Of a DNA stretch of 32,211 nt, positions 31,869 through 32,211 are shown in pieces (position 1 is the first letter of the stretch; the number at the start of each line of letters is the position of its first letter). Position numbers and translations under genes: made by a program. The stretch comes from an uncultured Collinsella sp. (GTDB taxonomy: Bacteria; Actinomycetota; Coriobacteriia; Coriobacteriales; Coriobacteriaceae). Under the pieces are notes generated by a model. That model saw nothing but the letters and a program-made list of their open reading frames with translations. It ran no database searches and had not been told where the DNA came from. The DNA lies in NCBI GenBank assembly GCA_902492825.1, contig CABUMZ010000004.1:1-32211 (forward strand), in the 5' to 3' direction.

Positions 31869-32083
31869 TCTCGATCTGTAACACATAGACCAATTTCTCG
31901 GTCCCACCTGTTACAGATCAAGACAAACGAATGGCCCGAACTTGAAGATCTCGATCTGTAACACGTAACCCGGTTTTTCACGTCTACCTGTTACAGATCG
32001 AGACAAACGGTTAGCCCGAAGCAGAATATCTCGATCTGTAACATCTAACCCGGTTTTCTATTCCCAACTGTTACAGATTGAGA
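31869..32083. repeat. Alternating 15-bp repeat array C (three palindromic units)
   Basis: Units at 31869-31923, 31949-32003 and 32029-32083 are exactly 80 bp apart. Each is a TCTCGATCTGTAACA arm, a 25-bp centre and an inverted arm (TGTTACAGATCGAGA type, up to one change). Arms begin at 31869, 31909, 31949, 31989, 32029 and 32069: a 15-bp repeat every 40 bp in alternating orientation. The two 25-bp gaps between units both begin CAAACG and share GCCCGAA. The centres differ from one another but keep a T run in the middle. Confidence 0.88.
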
Positions 32084-32110
32084 TAATTCGACGACGCCGA
32101 CGTTTTAACA

Positions 32111-32124
32111 TACCGTGGTACAAT
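32111..32124 (+). promoter_or_regulatory. -10 box with overlapping palindrome before antitoxin gene
   Basis: TACAAT (32119-32124) is a good -10. The imperfect palindrome TACCGTGGTA (32111-32120) overlaps it, a placement typical of autoregulated toxin-antitoxin operons. The -35 is unclear. Confidence 0.4.
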
Positions 32125-32150
32125 TGTGTCCCAACGCAAAGGAGGTACCC

Positions 32151-32211
32151 ATGTCAGCTTGTGTGCCCGTCCGAGATATGAAGGATACTGCTGCATTTAC
32201 CGCGCTTGTTG
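32151..32211 (+). CDS. Probable Phd/YefM-type antitoxin (partial, continues beyond window)
   Basis: Only about 20 residues are visible: MSACVPVRDMKDTAAFTALV. The VPVRDMKDTAAF start resembles Phd/YefM antitoxins, which bind their own promoter and neutralise a RelE or Doc toxin. The ribosome site AAAGGAGG is near ideal and lies 6 nt before ATG 32151. The length and toxin partner cannot be seen, so the call rests on a short segment. Confidence 0.5.
   Translation, partial: MSACVPVRDMKDTAAFTALV

Noticed and set aside
31869..32083. CRISPR array
   Set aside because: The repeats are only 15 bp and alternate in orientation, the number of units is two or three, and no cas gene is in the window.
1..32211. 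tRNA or rRNA genes
   Set aside because: No cloverleaf with conserved TTCRANY arm and no rRNA-like segment was noticed on either strand.

Overview
The window looks like a gut Coriobacteriia chromosome, most likely Collinsella. It is GC-rich and combines Firmicute-style lactose PTS and tagatose genes with actinobacterial codon use. The genus is an inference from gene content and style; no rRNA or other marker is present.

Left part (1-7300). A BceA-like ABC transporter ATPase runs off the left edge. It is divergent from an unusual MutT (Nudix)-Vsr endonuclease fusion. A lower-GC patch follows, with a doubtful small ORF, a probably leaderless AraC regulator and a HAD phosphatase. A 151-bp nested palindrome separates this patch from a GatY-type tagatose-1,6-bisphosphate aldolase, which is divergent from a DeoR-family regulator. 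A flavodiiron protein lies next to them.

Middle (7300-17300). A LacI regulator is divergent from galK-galT (Leloir pathway, the two genes overlapping). On the minus strand lie lacA and lacB (galactose-6-phosphate isomerase), a lacX-type epimerase, lacC (tagatose-6-phosphate kinase), a membrane protein of unknown role and lacF (PTS lactose EIIA). With the aldolase, these form the full tagatose-6-phosphate route from galactose 6-phosphate to triose phosphates.

Right part (17300-31800). Three paralogous modules each hold a divergent LacI regulator, a lactose-type PTS EIICB (LacE) and a GH1 6-phospho-beta-galactosidase (LacG). Gene order is I-E-G, I-G-E and I-E-G. Only one EIIA gene is visible for the three EIICB proteins. 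Imported phosphorylated beta-galactosides would be cleaved by LacG; galactose 6-phosphate would enter the tagatose pathway and unphosphorylated galactose would go to GalK/GalT. The window ends in the start of a probable Phd/YefM antitoxin.

Non-coding signals are rich. (1) Three arrays contain a 15-bp repeat that alternates in orientation every 39-41 bp. (2) Two copies of a structured element, near the lac genes, share conserved internal loops but not their stem sequences, which suggests an RNA. (3) LacI operators follow one frame, ATGnnnACGTnnnCAT, in all four LacI promoter regions. (4) Two further motifs, CAATATCGAACA and ACCGTTCACGG, recur across the sugar promoters. (5) A hairpin sits between the two structural genes of every module.
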